Source: an uncultured Pontibacter sp. (GTDB lineage: Bacteria; Bacteroidota; Bacteroidia; Cytophagales; Hymenobacteraceae). From it: a DNA stretch of 64,000 bases. The notes beneath the pieces were generated by a model. That model saw only the letters and a program-made list of their open reading frames with translations. It did no database searches and was not told the DNA's origin. The stretch lies in the NCBI RefSeq assembly GCF_947499215.1, contig NZ_CANMNI010000001.1:372001-436000 (forward strand). The letters run 5' to 3'. This document shows, in pieces, positions 9,314 through 18,651 of the stretch; position 1 is the first letter of the stretch; every line of letters starts with the position of its first letter. Position numbers and translations under genes: made by a program.

Positions 9314-10468
9314 CTAACTATCCAGAATAGGTTGATCAAGCAGCGCCCGCCCTAGCCAAGTGTATAGCAGATCGGTGGTTGGTGCCATTACGTGTGCGGC
9401 ACGAGCATCGCGCAGCAGTACGTCGAGGCGGGAGTTGTCACGATAGGCAATGCCACCGGCTAGCGTCATGGCTTCATTCACCACATCCACTGCGCAATTT
9501 GCAACCTCCGCTTTTGCTGAAAGTATAGGCAGTACGGCACCCGGGTCACCCAAGTCGGCCTGCTCCGTGGCATGGTAGATTAATCGGCGGGTGCGTTCAA
9601 TGTTGGCCCAAAGCGTGCCGACACGGTGCTGCAGCAAAGCCAGCTGCGAAAGCGACATGCCACTGTGGCGGTGCGTGCGGTCCATCAGGTGCTGCCGCAC
9701 ATTGTCAAAAGCCGCCTGCGCAATGCCCAGATAAGTACCCGACATGGCAGTCAGGAAGAAAGGGGCCACCACTTGGAAAATATACCACAATTGATCGCCA
9801 CGGGCACCTAACAGGTTCTGGGAAGGCACACGCACATCATTCAAAGTCAAGCTTCGGGAAGAGTTGCCCCGCATGCCAAGCCCTTTCCACTCGGGTCCCC
9901 ACTCCAAGCCGTGGCGGTCTTTCTCCATCACCACACACGAAAACTCATGTAGCGTAGCATCCGGCTCCACTCCCATGGTAGACACTACATAAGAGTCGGC
10001 CTTGCCACCGTTGGTCACAAAAGTCTTGCTACCACGGATTAAGTACTGCTCATCTGGCTCGACGAGCAATTGCGTCTGAGGGAAGTAGAAATGAGAGCCT
10101 GAACCGGGTTCGCTCAGTGCTAGTGTAGTAAGATGCTCACCGGCAGCAATCGGCTCCAGAAAATCCTTCTGCTGCTGCGGGGTGGCTTTGGCGCCAATTA
10201 CAGCTGTACCAACGCAATGCATTCCAAAGCAAAGTGCCGTTGATGCGGAAACACCGCCAATGGTTTCGCAGGTCCGGGCCAAGGCATAGAGCCCCTGCCC
10301 CATTCCGCCCGCTTCACGTGACACGACCAATCCGGCCAATCCGTTGCGTTGCATGGCCCTGATGCTTTCCTCAGGCCATTTGGCCTCTTGGTCTACACGT
10401 GGCGCCTCCTCTGTCACGGTCGTCTGCGTAACCTGATTAACCAGTTGCAGAATCTGATCTAAGTTCAT
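9314..10468 (-). CDS. Acyl-CoA dehydrogenase family protein
   Basis: This 384-residue flavoenzyme has the family's three parts: an N-terminal helical domain (GLAGLVVSREAGGMGQGL), a central beta domain with the flavin-contacting LALSEPGSGSHF and FVTNGGKADSYVVS, and a C-terminal helical domain ending in MTLAGGIAYRDNSRLDVLLRDARAAHVM. Such enzymes oxidise acyl-CoA thioesters at the alpha-beta bond or use related substrates. No clear catalytic Glu can be assigned by eye, so a dibenzothiophene-desulfurase-like or other non-acyl-CoA role remains possible. It is followed after 14 nt by the histidine kinase gene, an unusual pairing. No other fatty-acid gene is adjacent. Confidence 0.88.
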   Translation of the reverse strand: MNLDQILQLVNQVTQTTVTEEAPRVDQEAKWPEESIRAMQRNGLAGLVVSREAGGMGQGLYALARTCETIGGVSASTALCFGMHCVGTAVIGAKATPQQQKDFLEPIAAGEHLTTLALSEPGSGSHFYFPQTQLLVEPDEQYLIRGSKTFVTNGGKADSYVVSTMGVEPDATLHEFSCVVMEKDRHGLEWGPEWKGLGMRGNSSRSLTLNDVRVPSQNLLGARGDQLWYIFQVVAPFFLTAMSGTYLGIAQAAFDNVRQHLMDRTHRHSGMSLSQLALLQHRVGTLWANIERTRRLIYHATEQADLGDPGAVLPILSAKAEVANCAVDVVNEAMTLAGGIAYRDNSRLDVLLRDARAAHVMAPTTDLLYTWLGRALLDQPILDS

Positions 10469-10875
10469 GTAAAGGGTGTAATATAATGCGTATGGCCTAA
10501 AGTAGATGCTACTTCAGATCTTTCACCAAAATTACCTATAAAATTGCGGGATCACTAATTTTACAGCTGCGAACTAGCCAACAGCACGCCCCAAAAGCGA
10601 TACCCCACTTATTGACAAATTGCACATACTTCTTTTTGGAGATGAGGGTTTGGATATAAGTCTGCCTGCCGCTACCTGTCTGATGGTATCTGCTTTGTAT
10701 TAAAATTCTGAAATAGAACCGAATAAAAAGCGTTACTTCGAAAGTCACTTTAAAAAGAGATATGTCCGGTAAAGGGATTTTGTCGTACTGCTTGTGAAAC
10801 TCAGGCAAGGTATGGCGTGGTTATTGCCTAATTCCGGCTGCACCTGCCTTAGCAGGATAGAAACACTTACCTTAT
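10469..10875. other. Intergenic region upstream of the PBP gene
   Basis: About 400 nt separate the divergent acyl-CoA dehydrogenase and PBP start codons. A 90-codon open frame on the minus strand is not supported by any recognisable domain or ribosome site. I see no repeat or RNA structure here. Confidence 0.5.
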
Positions 10876-13398
10876 ATGAAGCGTTTGCTTTTAAAGCTTT
10901 TAAGATTAATTGTATACGGCATTATCGTGCCCCTACTTACATTCCTCGGGACACAGTTCCGACTTTTCTTTGAGAGTCAGAAACCCAAATTCACGGGAGC
11001 CTATTGGCAGCAGAAATGGCAGACTTTGCGCCAGTACAACTGGAAAGAGCCCAAATTGTCAGACTTACGCATCGTGTTTCGTATGGCGCTAAAAGGGCTG
11101 CTGTTCGTGCTCTTGGCCTTTACGGTATTCTACTTCGCGGTTTACACTGGCTTTATCGGCGGCTCCATACCTTCCCGTGCAGAGCTCAAGGCCATTCAGA
11201 ACAACACCGCCTCCGAGGTATACTCCACTGACAACGTGCTGCTGGGCCGCTACTACATACAGGACCGCACCAATATCCGCTACGATGAGATAGCCCCCGT
11301 TGCCATCGATGCGCTGATCGCCACGGAGGATGTGCGCTTTTACGAGCACGGGGGCGTGGATACGCGCAGTGTGCTGCGTGTGTTCTTCAAAACATTACTG
11401 ATGCGACAGGAGAACTCTGGCGGCGGCAGTACGCTGAGTCAGCAGCTGGCCAAGAACATGTTTCCGCGCAAGAGTCACCGCCGCTGGGATATGCCCGTCA
11501 CCAAACTGCGCGAGATGATCATCGCCCGAAAGCTGGAGAGCATTTACACTAAACAAGAATTGTTGGAGCTTTACCTGAACACCGTGCCGATGGGCGGCAA
11601 CCTGTACGGCATCGAGCGTGCCTCCCGCCGCTTCTTTAACACCACCGCCGACTCGCTCAAAACAGAACAGGCGGCCGTGCTGATCGGTATGCTCAAAGCC
11701 ACAACCAGCTATAACCCGCGATTATACCCGGAGCGCTCACTGCAGCGCCGTAACGTGGTGTTGGGCCAGATGGCAAAATACAACTACCTAACGCCTCAAC
11801 AGGCTGATTCCCTTAAAGAAAAACCACTTAAATTAAACTATCACTACACCACCCATAACGATGGCTTGGCTCCTTACTTTAGGGAACAGCTGCGGCAGGA
11901 ACTGGTAAACTGGGCAGCATCGCAGCGCAAGAAAAACGGAGAACCCTACAACCTCTACACCGATGGTCTGAAGATTTACACGACCATCGACTCGCGTATG
12001 CAGCGCCATGCAGAACAGGCTGTACGCAAGCAGATGGCCCAGTTGCAGCAGCAGTTCAACACACACTGGAAAGGCCGCACGCCATGGGGGAAAGATGCCT
12101 CTGTGATACAGCTGGCTATGCAGCGCTCCGACCGCTATAAAAAACTTAAGGCAAACGGCGTATCTGATGAGGAGGTCTTGGAAACTTTCAGGAAGCCTAT
12201 ACCTATGAATGTGTTCAGTTGGAGTGGCAACACGTCTAAGCCCATGAGCCCGATGGATTCACTGGCCTATTACCAGCGCTTCCTGAATACTGGTCTGTTA
12301 TCCATGGAGCCGAGCACGGGCTATGTGCGCGCTTGGGTGGGTGGCATCAATCACCACGTGTTCAAGTACGACCATGTCCGGTCACGCCGGCAGGTGGGCT
12401 CTACCTTTAAGCCTTTTGTGTATGCCGCCGCGTTGGAAAAAGGAATAGCCCCCTGCACCTATTTCGCCAACGAACAGACGGTGTACCCAGAGTACGAAGA
12501 TTGGTCACCCCGAAACGCAAACGGACAATATGGCGGTGAGTATAGCATGCGCGGCGCTTTGGCACAGTCCGTCAACACCATTTCAGCTCAATTAATCTTG
12601 GAGACAGGCGTGGACCGCACAGCGGCCTTAGCCAAACGCATGGGTATACAGCAGGACCTGCCGCAGGTGCCGTCACTTGCGCTCGGCACCGCCGACCTCT
12701 CATTGCTGGAGATGGTGAGCGCCTACGCCTCTTTCTCCAATGGCGGATACAGGGCCGTACCTGTTTACATCACCCGCATCGAGGACCGCGACGGGCGCGT
12801 GTTGCGCCAACACCACAATGGCAGTGATTCCCGCCGCGTGCTTTCCCGTGAAAACGCCGCGATTATGCTACACTTGCTGCAGGGCGTTGTGGAAGAGGGG
12901 AGCGCAGCCAAGCTGCGCACGCAGTATGGCTTGCGCATGGACATCGCCGGAAAGACAGGCACCTCACAAGAGCATGCCGACGGCTGGTTCATCGGTGTTA
13001 CACCGGATCTGGTGACGGGGGTATGGGTCGGAGCGGAAAGCCCAAAAGTGCGCTTCCGCACCATAACCGAGGGACAAGGCTCTCGCACGGCGCTTCCGGT
13101 ATGGGGTGAGTTTATGCGTCGGGTAGCACAGGATAAGACCTACGCCGATCTGCGCAACAGCCGTTTCGCTCCGCTCCCTGCGCACTTGCACGGCCTTTTG
13201 AACTGCGATTCCTTCCGGGAAGCGCCGCCAGAGCCGGAGAATATCTTCGATAGGCTAACGGAACGTGTGGTAAGGACCTATGAGGACTGGAAGAACCAAG
13301 CCAAGCGCAACCAAGAGAAGAAGCGCGAAAGAGACCAAAGGCGACGTGAGAAGGAACGGGAGAAGAGAGAAAGAGAACGTCGTATCCGCATTTTCTAA
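10876..13398 (+). CDS. Class A penicillin-binding protein (PBP1A type)
   Basis: This 840-residue bifunctional peptidoglycan synthase has hydrophobic segments at about residues 8-25 and 72-95, the second being the usual anchor. The GT51 transglycosylase domain carries catalytic E151 in IATEDVRFYEHGG, followed by SGGGSTLSQQLAKNMFPR. The transpeptidase domain has the active-site S509-T-F-K512, S565-V-N567 and K693-T-G695 motifs. The C-terminal 40 residues are a highly charged Arg/Glu/Lys helix. The first hydrophobic segment plus 45 extra residues before the anchor makes the N-terminus longer than usual, so an internal start is possible. The protein polymerises glycan strands and cross-links them in the periplasm. 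Confidence 0.95.
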   Translation: MKRLLLKLLRLIVYGIIVPLLTFLGTQFRLFFESQKPKFTGAYWQQKWQTLRQYNWKEPKLSDLRIVFRMALKGLLFVLLAFTVFYFAVYTGFIGGSIPSRAELKAIQNNTASEVYSTDNVLLGRYYIQDRTNIRYDEIAPVAIDALIATEDVRFYEHGGVDTRSVLRVFFKTLLMRQENSGGGSTLSQQLAKNMFPRKSHRRWDMPVTKLREMIIARKLESIYTKQELLELYLNTVPMGGNLYGIERASRRFFNTTADSLKTEQAAVLIGMLKATTSYNPRLYPERSLQRRNVVLGQMAKYNYLTPQQADSLKEKPLKLNYHYTTHNDGLAPYFREQLRQELVNWAASQRKKNGEPYNLYTDGLKIYTTIDSRMQRHAEQAVRKQMAQLQQQFNTHWKGRTPWGKDASVIQLAMQRSDRYKKLKANGVSDEEVLETFRKPIPMNVFSWSGNTSKPMSPMDSLAYYQRFLNTGLLSMEPSTGYVRAWVGGINHHVFKYDHVRSRRQVGSTFKPFVYAAALEKGIAPCTYFANEQTVYPEYEDWSPRNANGQYGGEYSMRGALAQSVNTISAQLILETGVDRTAALAKRMGIQQDLPQVPSLALGTADLSLLEMVSAYASFSNGGYRAVPVYITRIEDRDGRVLRQHHNGSDSRRVLSRENAAIMLHLLQGVVEEGSAAKLRTQYGLRMDIAGKTGTSQEHADGWFIGVTPDLVTGVWVGAESPKVRFRTITEGQGSRTALPVWGEFMRRVAQDKTYADLRNSRFAPLPAHLHGLLNCDSFREAPPEPENIFDRLTERVVRTYEDWKNQAKRNQEKKRERDQRRREKEREKRERERRIRIF

Positions 13399-13468
13399 AC
13401 ACTGCTAAACTCCAACAACAGAATTCCTACAGATTTCGTCCTTATACTTCGGTATTATACCCTCTCGG

Positions 13469-14143
13469 ATGAAACTGCTGATAATAGAAGATGAAAGCGC
13501 ACTGAACGCCTCCATTGTAGCGTACCTGCAACAGGTTGGCTATACCTGCGAGTCGGCAGAAGATTTTCGGAAGGCTTGGCGCAAGATCGCTAACCAAGAC
13601 TACGACTGCGTTATCCTAGACCTGACCTTACCCGGAGGAAATGGACTCGACCTGATTAGGTTACTGAAGACCAATAACCCAGAGGCTGGCATCATTATCA
13701 TTTCTGCGAAAAATGCGCTGGACGATAAAATCTCAGGGCTGGAATTAGGTGCAGACGATTACCTCACCAAACCCTTTCACCTTTCTGAACTGAATGCACG
13801 ACTCAGATCTGTTATCAGACGGCGCAACATAACCAGTCAAAAAGTTATTCAACTAGGCAGCTTGGAAGTATACCCAGAGTCTGCCGAGGCCTTGGTGGAA
13901 GGGCGAAAAATGACACTCACAAAAAAAGAGTTCGAACTGCTCCTCTATTTTGTATCAAACAAAAACCGCGTGCTAACCAAGGACTCCATAGCCGAGCATC
14001 TTTGGGGAGATCATATCGAGACGCTAGACTCGCTCGACTTCGTGTATACCCATATCAAGAACCTGCGCCGGAAATTAATTGAAACAGGAGCTGAAGACCC
14101 CATTCAGACAATTTACGGCATGGGTTACAAATTCAACTACTGA
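13469..14143 (+). CDS. OmpR-family response regulator
   Basis: This 224-residue protein has a receiver domain with acidic E7-D8, phospho-acceptor D51 (CVILDLTLPGGNG), S79 and K101 (ADDYLTKPF). A winged-helix DNA-binding domain ends in DFVYTHIKNLRRKL and IQTIYGMGYKFNY. The stop codon overlaps the start of the kinase gene by one base (TGATG), so the pair is translationally coupled. OmpR-type regulators bind direct repeats spaced about 11 bp. Two copies of CTTCAGA-N4-CTTCAGA upstream of the lipoprotein gene at 15557 and the PAP2 gene fit that expectation and are its likely targets. The promoter of this gene has only a weak half-site (CTACAGA near 13429). Confidence 0.95.
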   Translation: MKLLIIEDESALNASIVAYLQQVGYTCESAEDFRKAWRKIANQDYDCVILDLTLPGGNGLDLIRLLKTNNPEAGIIIISAKNALDDKISGLELGADDYLTKPFHLSELNARLRSVIRRRNITSQKVIQLGSLEVYPESAEALVEGRKMTLTKKEFELLLYFVSNKNRVLTKDSIAEHLWGDHIETLDSLDFVYTHIKNLRRKLIETGAEDPIQTIYGMGYKFNY

Positions 14144-15426
14144 TGCGCATTCTCACTAAAACCAGCCTGTACTACCTGATCGTTTCAATTGTTGTGTTCT
14201 TATTGGGCGGGCTCAGTTTCTACAAAATCCTACAGACGGAGATATATGACGAAGTAGATGATCAACTCTTCACGGACAAAGAAAACATAATCGAATATAT
14301 TCGGCGACATAATGAACTACCCAATGTAACATCAGGCATCTCAGAGGCTATTCTGGTAAAAGAACACAGCGACCGGATCAAGGTAATTGAGGCGCTAACT
14401 GATACCCTCATCTTTAGCGCCTACGACGAAGAGTATATCCCTTTCAGGAAACTATCTTTCATAGCTTACCAAAATGGCAAGCCTTTTCAGTATACGATCC
14501 TTAAATCCCTGATGGACTTCGAGGATTTGTTTGAAAGTACCATGCTAGCTATGGCGTGGATATTCTTGCTTTTATTGATAGGGCTGGCGGGTGTCAACTA
14601 CTTCGTGAACAAGTATACATGGCTAAATTTTTATGACACACTAGACAAGGCGAAGCGCTACAGTCTGACACAGCGTGAGCCGCTATACCTAAACCCCACA
14701 AAAACCCGGGAGTTTCAGGAGTTGAATGATGTTTTACAGGCCATGACCAAGAAAATTCACAATGACTACATTAACCTGAAGGAGTTCACTGAAAATGCCT
14801 CACACGAAATTCAGACGCCGTTGGCGATTGTTAACAGCAAACTTGAGCTCTTCATGCAGTCAGATAACCTGACACAGCAGCAGGCTTCCATGCTTGAGGA
14901 AATGCACGCATCGGTCAATCGGCTATCTCGTCTTAACAAATCGCTGATCCTGCTCACACGAATTGAAAACAGAGAGTTCAGTGAGACTGAAGAGCTTCCG
15001 TTGCATGAGGTACTTCTTGAGCAGATCACCCACCTGCATGATATAATGCAAATGCACGAATTAGCCTATCAAGTAACATCTCTTGAACCAACAACACTTT
15101 CCATTAACAGAGGTTTGGCCGAAGTGCTGCTTTCTAATATTCTTCTGAACGCTATTCGCCATAATTGCCCCAGTGGTACTATCTATGTTAGCCTAACGGC
15201 ACAGGAGCTTTGCATCAGCAACACAGGCAAGCCGCTAGACAGCTCGCCAGAGCAAATGTTTGAGCGCTTTATGAGCGGGAACAAAGCCGCAGGTTCCTTA
15301 GGTATAGGCTTAGCTATAGTGAGTAAAATCTGTAGTTTATACAAATTGCAGCCTGCCTACAATTATACCGATGGGCTACATAAACTTTGCCTGCAACTCC
15401 CCAAAAAATATGCAAATAGTTTTTAG
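14143..15426 (+). CDS. Membrane sensor histidine kinase, partner of the upstream regulator
   Basis: This 427-residue kinase has two transmembrane segments (about residues 8-28 and 130-150) around a periplasmic loop of roughly 100 residues, which is the probable sensor. A standard HAMP domain is not obvious after the second segment. The H box reads ENASHEIQTPLAIVNSKLELF. The ATP-binding part has ILLNAIRHN and GIGLAIVSKICSLY. It shares one base with the regulator gene and should phosphorylate that regulator. The signal is unknown; the downstream lipoprotein and PAP2 phosphatase suggest an envelope-related stimulus, which is inference. Confidence 0.93.
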   Translation: MRILTKTSLYYLIVSIVVFLLGGLSFYKILQTEIYDEVDDQLFTDKENIIEYIRRHNELPNVTSGISEAILVKEHSDRIKVIEALTDTLIFSAYDEEYIPFRKLSFIAYQNGKPFQYTILKSLMDFEDLFESTMLAMAWIFLLLLIGLAGVNYFVNKYTWLNFYDTLDKAKRYSLTQREPLYLNPTKTREFQELNDVLQAMTKKIHNDYINLKEFTENASHEIQTPLAIVNSKLELFMQSDNLTQQQASMLEEMHASVNRLSRLNKSLILLTRIENREFSETEELPLHEVLLEQITHLHDIMQMHELAYQVTSLEPTTLSINRGLAEVLLSNILLNAIRHNCPSGTIYVSLTAQELCISNTGKPLDSSPEQMFERFMSGNKAAGSLGIGLAIVSKICSLYKLQPAYNYTDGLHKLCLQLPKKYANSF

Positions 15427-15493
15427 GGTTTCGTTCAGAAAAGGAAAAGAGCTTAGCAGTTTTGCAGCATTAATTATTCTTGGTCAGCTCATT

Positions 15494-15511
15494 CTTCAGA
15501 TTTGCTTCAGA
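15494..15511 (+). promoter_or_regulatory. Candidate response-regulator box, CTTCAGA direct repeat
   Basis: CTTCAGA occurs twice at 15494-15500 and 15505-15511, 11 bp from start to start, one helical turn. The second copy ends 46 nt before the ATG at 15557. An identical pair with identical spacing precedes the PAP2 gene on the other strand. This is the form expected for a dimeric OmpR-family protein, such as the one encoded at 13469. Confidence 0.65.
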
Positions 15512-15556
15512 TTCCCGCTGTATACTAGATCATACAGTACTTAAATCTAAAGCAAA

Positions 15557-16834
15557 ATGATAAGTAAACGATATATACTGGCTTGTATACTCTCTTCCCT
15601 GACCCTGTTTAGCGCGTGTGATAATATTTGGCTGAAACGGGATGTGCCGGATGCTGTTAAGGTTGGGTTTATAGAGACCTATCCAAACATCAAACAAGTT
15701 GACTGGGACAAAGAGAATGGGCTGTATGAGGCAGAGTTTAAAATAAGTGGAAGGGAGCGGGTTGCGCTATTTCAAGAGGACGGAAAGCTTGTAAGCTATA
15801 CAGAAGAGATTGATGAAGAATTTCTTCCGGGGTCGATACACGCTTACTTACAGCAGTATTATCAAAATTATAAAGTTGAAGAAGTACATCGCATACAGGC
15901 ATCCGATCAAACTACATTCAAGGTAGAACTAGAGCAAGGCAGCAAGGAAAAAATACTGCAATTCACTGAATCGGGTGAGCTGTTAAGAGAATCTTCAGAA
16001 GCACCGCAGAAAGAACAGGTCAAACAAAATGCTTCTCTGATTCCACTCTCAAAAAACAATACGGTGCTAATGGACAAACTGGGCACACCTGACAATAGTT
16101 GGGAACTGCCAGCAGTGCTGCGAGAAGTGTCAGGTATAGCTTTACTGCCTAACGGTACGATGGCATGCATTCAGGATGAAGAAGGTAAAATTTTTATTTT
16201 TGATCTGGCTGAGAAAAAAACTACCAGAGCGGTCCCATTTGCCGGCCCCGGTGATTATGAGGCCATTTCGGTGGCCGATGGGGATGCTTACGTACTCCGC
16301 AGTGATGGCACTATTTTCGAAGTTTCGGATTTCGAGTATGAAAAACCAACGGTTAAAAGTTACAAAATTTCTTTGCCTGCGACCATCAACATGGAGGGCA
16401 TGGCCTATGATGCGCAGCACAACAGGCTTTTATTAGCGCCCAAAGGCTATGACCCTAGAATAAAAGGACACAAGGCGATTTATATCTTCTCTCTGGAAAC
16501 AAAAAGGCTTGAGGGCGATCCATTAATTAAAATCCCCTTATCTCAGGTGGCTGCTTCATCAAAAAAACGAAGGTCTGATTATGATGTATTGCAGCCGTCC
16601 TCGCTTGAAATAAACCCTAGCAACCAAGCGCTATACCTGCTTGATGCCGTAAATCAGCGCATCTATATGTTGGAGCAGGACGGTAAGCTGAGCAAAAGCC
16701 TTACGCTGGATAAAAAAATATTGCGTCAAGCCGAGGGGCTCACATTTGATGAAGACGGCGCCATGTACATAGCCAGCGAGGGAAGCAAAAAAGGAAAGGG
16801 AGTAATTTTGAAATATACCAACGGACTCCAGTAA
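15557..16834 (+). CDS. Lipoprotein with PepSY-like region and SdiA-regulated-type beta-propeller
   Basis: This 425-residue protein begins with a lipoprotein signal (LTLFSAC, lipid-modified Cys at about residue 21). Residues 30-150 form two repeats of the PepSY-like/BLIP-like type (VKVGFIETYPNIKQVDWDKE, then FKVELEQGSKEKILQFTESG). Residues from about 175 on form a propeller resembling the SdiA-regulated or esterase-like family: VSGIALLPNGTMACIQDEEG, FAGPGDYEAISV, MEGMAYDAQHNRLLLAPKG, LTFDEDGAMYIASEG. The combination places a beta-propeller on the cell envelope behind a PepSY module. It follows the two-component genes after 130 nt and carries a candidate regulator box. The activity is not known; the fold assignment is fairly secure. 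Confidence 0.78.
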   Translation: MISKRYILACILSSLTLFSACDNIWLKRDVPDAVKVGFIETYPNIKQVDWDKENGLYEAEFKISGRERVALFQEDGKLVSYTEEIDEEFLPGSIHAYLQQYYQNYKVEEVHRIQASDQTTFKVELEQGSKEKILQFTESGELLRESSEAPQKEQVKQNASLIPLSKNNTVLMDKLGTPDNSWELPAVLREVSGIALLPNGTMACIQDEEGKIFIFDLAEKKTTRAVPFAGPGDYEAISVADGDAYVLRSDGTIFEVSDFEYEKPTVKSYKISLPATINMEGMAYDAQHNRLLLAPKGYDPRIKGHKAIYIFSLETKRLEGDPLIKIPLSQVAASSKKRRSDYDVLQPSSLEINPSNQALYLLDAVNQRIYMLEQDGKLSKSLTLDKKILRQAEGLTFDEDGAMYIASEGSKKGKGVILKYTNGLQ

Positions 16835-16896
16835 GCTAATAAACAGGCATGCAACAGACTAATGCGAATTTCATGAAGCCATTGCCACTTCCTTTT

Positions 16897-17694
16897 CTAA
16901 AGTATACGATAAACTAGCGCTATACCACCTGCTCCATTAGTATAGAAAGGCATCATGGCTAAGTTCTTTTTCTTTAAATGGCTTTGCGCAATCTTCTCTT
17001 GAATGAGGGGGTAAATCATATACACAGCCTCAGCAGACAAAATACCTATACCTGCTCCTACCAATACATCCGATAGCCAGTGTTTGTCGTTGAGAATGCG
17101 CATGGCACCCGTAGCAGTCGCAAAGGAATATCCTGCTATGCTATACCATACGCTACGGGCCCCATATTCCTTATGAAAAAAAGTGGCGTATGCGAAAGCC
17201 GTGCTGGTATGAGCTGATGGGAATGCATCGCGTGATGTTCCATTGGGGCGCTTAATGTCGGTTATTGATTTAAGGTTGTTTGTGATCGTGCGGTTGAGCA
17301 AATGTGTCATACCTAAAAGTATTGCCTGCTCTGTAAAATGATGCTCGCCGTGAACGCCGGCTAGATTAAGGCCAACAGCCATCGCCACTGGACCATGGTA
17401 AATATAGTCGTCCACATTGGTAGTAAAATCATTGTAGTGCCGCCGGACTACGCGCCTTAGCCCTCTGCTTCCCTCAAACAGCCCCTCATCATCCATGTGC
17501 ATCAACCCGACACTAATCATGGTGACCGGTACAATCGCGGAACGTGCCACCCGCAACATACCCCGCTCCTCAAAAGGTTTTAGAGTAGAGTCATTTAGCT
17601 GCTCTACCACTGTAGTGTCAGGAATAAACCGATTCTCGTTTGAAATGGCAGTAACGGGAAAGAATAAGATAAATAGCAGTAAATAATTTTTCAT
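16897..17694 (-). CDS. PAP2-family phosphatase
   Basis: I took the ATG at 17694 (MKNYLLLFILFFPV, 265 residues), which begins directly with a signal peptide. The acid phosphatase motifs are all there: K-S-I-T-D-I-K-R-P, then PSAHTSTAF, then R-I-L-N-D-K-H-W-L-S-D. Several hydrophobic helices flank them. Family members dephosphorylate lipid phosphates such as undecaprenyl pyrophosphate or phosphatidic acid on the periplasmic side. The gene converges with the PepSY/propeller lipoprotein gene. A CTTCAGA direct repeat lies 38-55 nt upstream of its start and matches the one before that lipoprotein gene, so both are likely under the regulator at 13469. Confidence 0.93.
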   Translation of the reverse strand: MKNYLLLFILFFPVTAISNENRFIPDTTVVEQLNDSTLKPFEERGMLRVARSAIVPVTMISVGLMHMDDEGLFEGSRGLRRVVRRHYNDFTTNVDDYIYHGPVAMAVGLNLAGVHGEHHFTEQAILLGMTHLLNRTITNNLKSITDIKRPNGTSRDAFPSAHTSTAFAYATFFHKEYGARSVWYSIAGYSFATATGAMRILNDKHWLSDVLVGAGIGILSAEAVYMIYPLIQEKIAQSHLKKKNLAMMPFYTNGAGGIALVYRIL

Positions 17695-17731
17695 AGTATG
17701 TGGCCTTAACACATACTATTTACATTGCAAT

Positions 17732-17749
17732 TCTGAAGAAAGTCTGAAG
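17732..17749 (-). promoter_or_regulatory. Candidate response-regulator box, second copy
   Basis: On the minus strand CTTCAGA occurs at 17749-17743 and 17738-17732, again 11 bp apart, with a similar spacer (CTTT here, TTTG in the other copy). The box ends 38 nt before the PAP2 start codon, close to the 46 nt seen at the other site. Confidence 0.65.
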
Positions 17750-17793
17750 TTTTATACTAAAAATTCGAAATAAAAGACAATTTGCTTAATCGC

Positions 17794-18651
17794 CTAAGAT
17801 AAGCGCTTTTTCACATTTAGCTCCTCTAGCTCAATCAGATCCTGCAGAAGGCTCAAGGTTGCGTTGCCCGGTTTGCCACTGCCAATTACAACGTCGTCTA
17901 TCTTCACGATGGGCAGAATCCGCTTGGTTGTGCTCGTCAGGAAGGCCTCTTTAGCTTGAAGCACTTCTTGCAGGGTAATGTCGCGTACCTCCGTCTTATA
18001 CCTGCGACCGGCCAATTGCAATACATTTTTCCGGGTGATGCCGTACAGGATGTTGCTACTCGGTGTAACCACTGTGTCATCCTCCTGCACGATAAAGAAG
18101 TTACAGCGTGGAAACTCCGATACCACGCCATTCTTCACATAAAGCACCTCTTCCGCCCCGCGGTTTTTCAATTGCGTGATAAGTCGAATGCCCATGGTAT
18201 AGTTAATCGATTTGACCTCCGGAAACTCCCGCACATAGTCGTGTGTCATGATGGATATGCCTCTTGACACTTTCTCCTCAGAAGGGAGCACAAGTGGCAG
18301 CTGCGTAATGAGCAGATTCGCGTCAGTCGGGGTATAACCATCTTCTGAATACCCTCCCGTCAGGATCATTTTCATACCGGCCACCTCTAGCCCGTTCGCT
18401 TCGGATAGCTTTTTTACTACCTGCCTCAATTCACTGCGGCTTAGCGGCACTTCCAAGCCCATGTGGCCGGCCGATTGATAAAAACGATCTAGGTAGTCCT
18501 CCATAAAAAGCGGAAGCCCCTGCTGCACTTTGATGAAATCGAACACCCCATAACCGCGCTGCACGGCCAAGTCGCTAATGTGCAAACTGGCTTGGTCCAG
18601 CGGTATGATCTGTCCGTGGTTGTAGGCGAATAGGTTATTTTCTGATGGCAT
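17794..18651 (-). CDS. Class IV PLP aminotransferase (D-amino acid transaminase/BCAT-like)
   Basis: This 285-residue protein belongs to fold type IV PLP enzymes. Landmarks are the N-terminal LAVQRGYGVFDFIKV, the catalytic-lysine region VKSINYTMGIRLITQLKNRG (Lys in EVKSINY), the Glu-bearing EVLYVKNGVVSEFPRCNFF, and the phosphate-contacting ILYGITRKNVLQL and LTSTTKRILPIV. The family includes branched-chain and D-alanine transaminases and aminodeoxychorismate lyase; the residues seen do not settle which. Its start overlaps the end of the DmpA-type peptidase gene by 17 nt, so the two are translationally linked. A role in D-amino acid use is therefore attractive but unproven. Confidence 0.85.
   Translation of the reverse strand: MPSENNLFAYNHGQIIPLDQASLHISDLAVQRGYGVFDFIKVQQGLPLFMEDYLDRFYQSAGHMGLEVPLSRSELRQVVKKLSEANGLEVAGMKMILTGGYSEDGYTPTDANLLITQLPLVLPSEEKVSRGISIMTHDYVREFPEVKSINYTMGIRLITQLKNRGAEEVLYVKNGVVSEFPRCNFFIVQEDDTVVTPSSNILYGITRKNVLQLAGRRYKTEVRDITLQEVLQAKEAFLTSTTKRILPIVKIDDVVIGSGKPGNATLSLLQDLIELEELNVKKRLS

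Noticed and set aside
10536..10808. A 90-codon minus-strand open frame upstream of the PBP gene
   Set aside because: No ribosome site, no domain, no coding-like composition; it lies in a promoter region between divergent genes.
13399..13468. A third regulator box upstream of the response-regulator gene
   Set aside because: Only one imperfect half-site (CTACAGA) is present and the second copy at 11 bp distance is missing, so self-regulation through this box is not supported.
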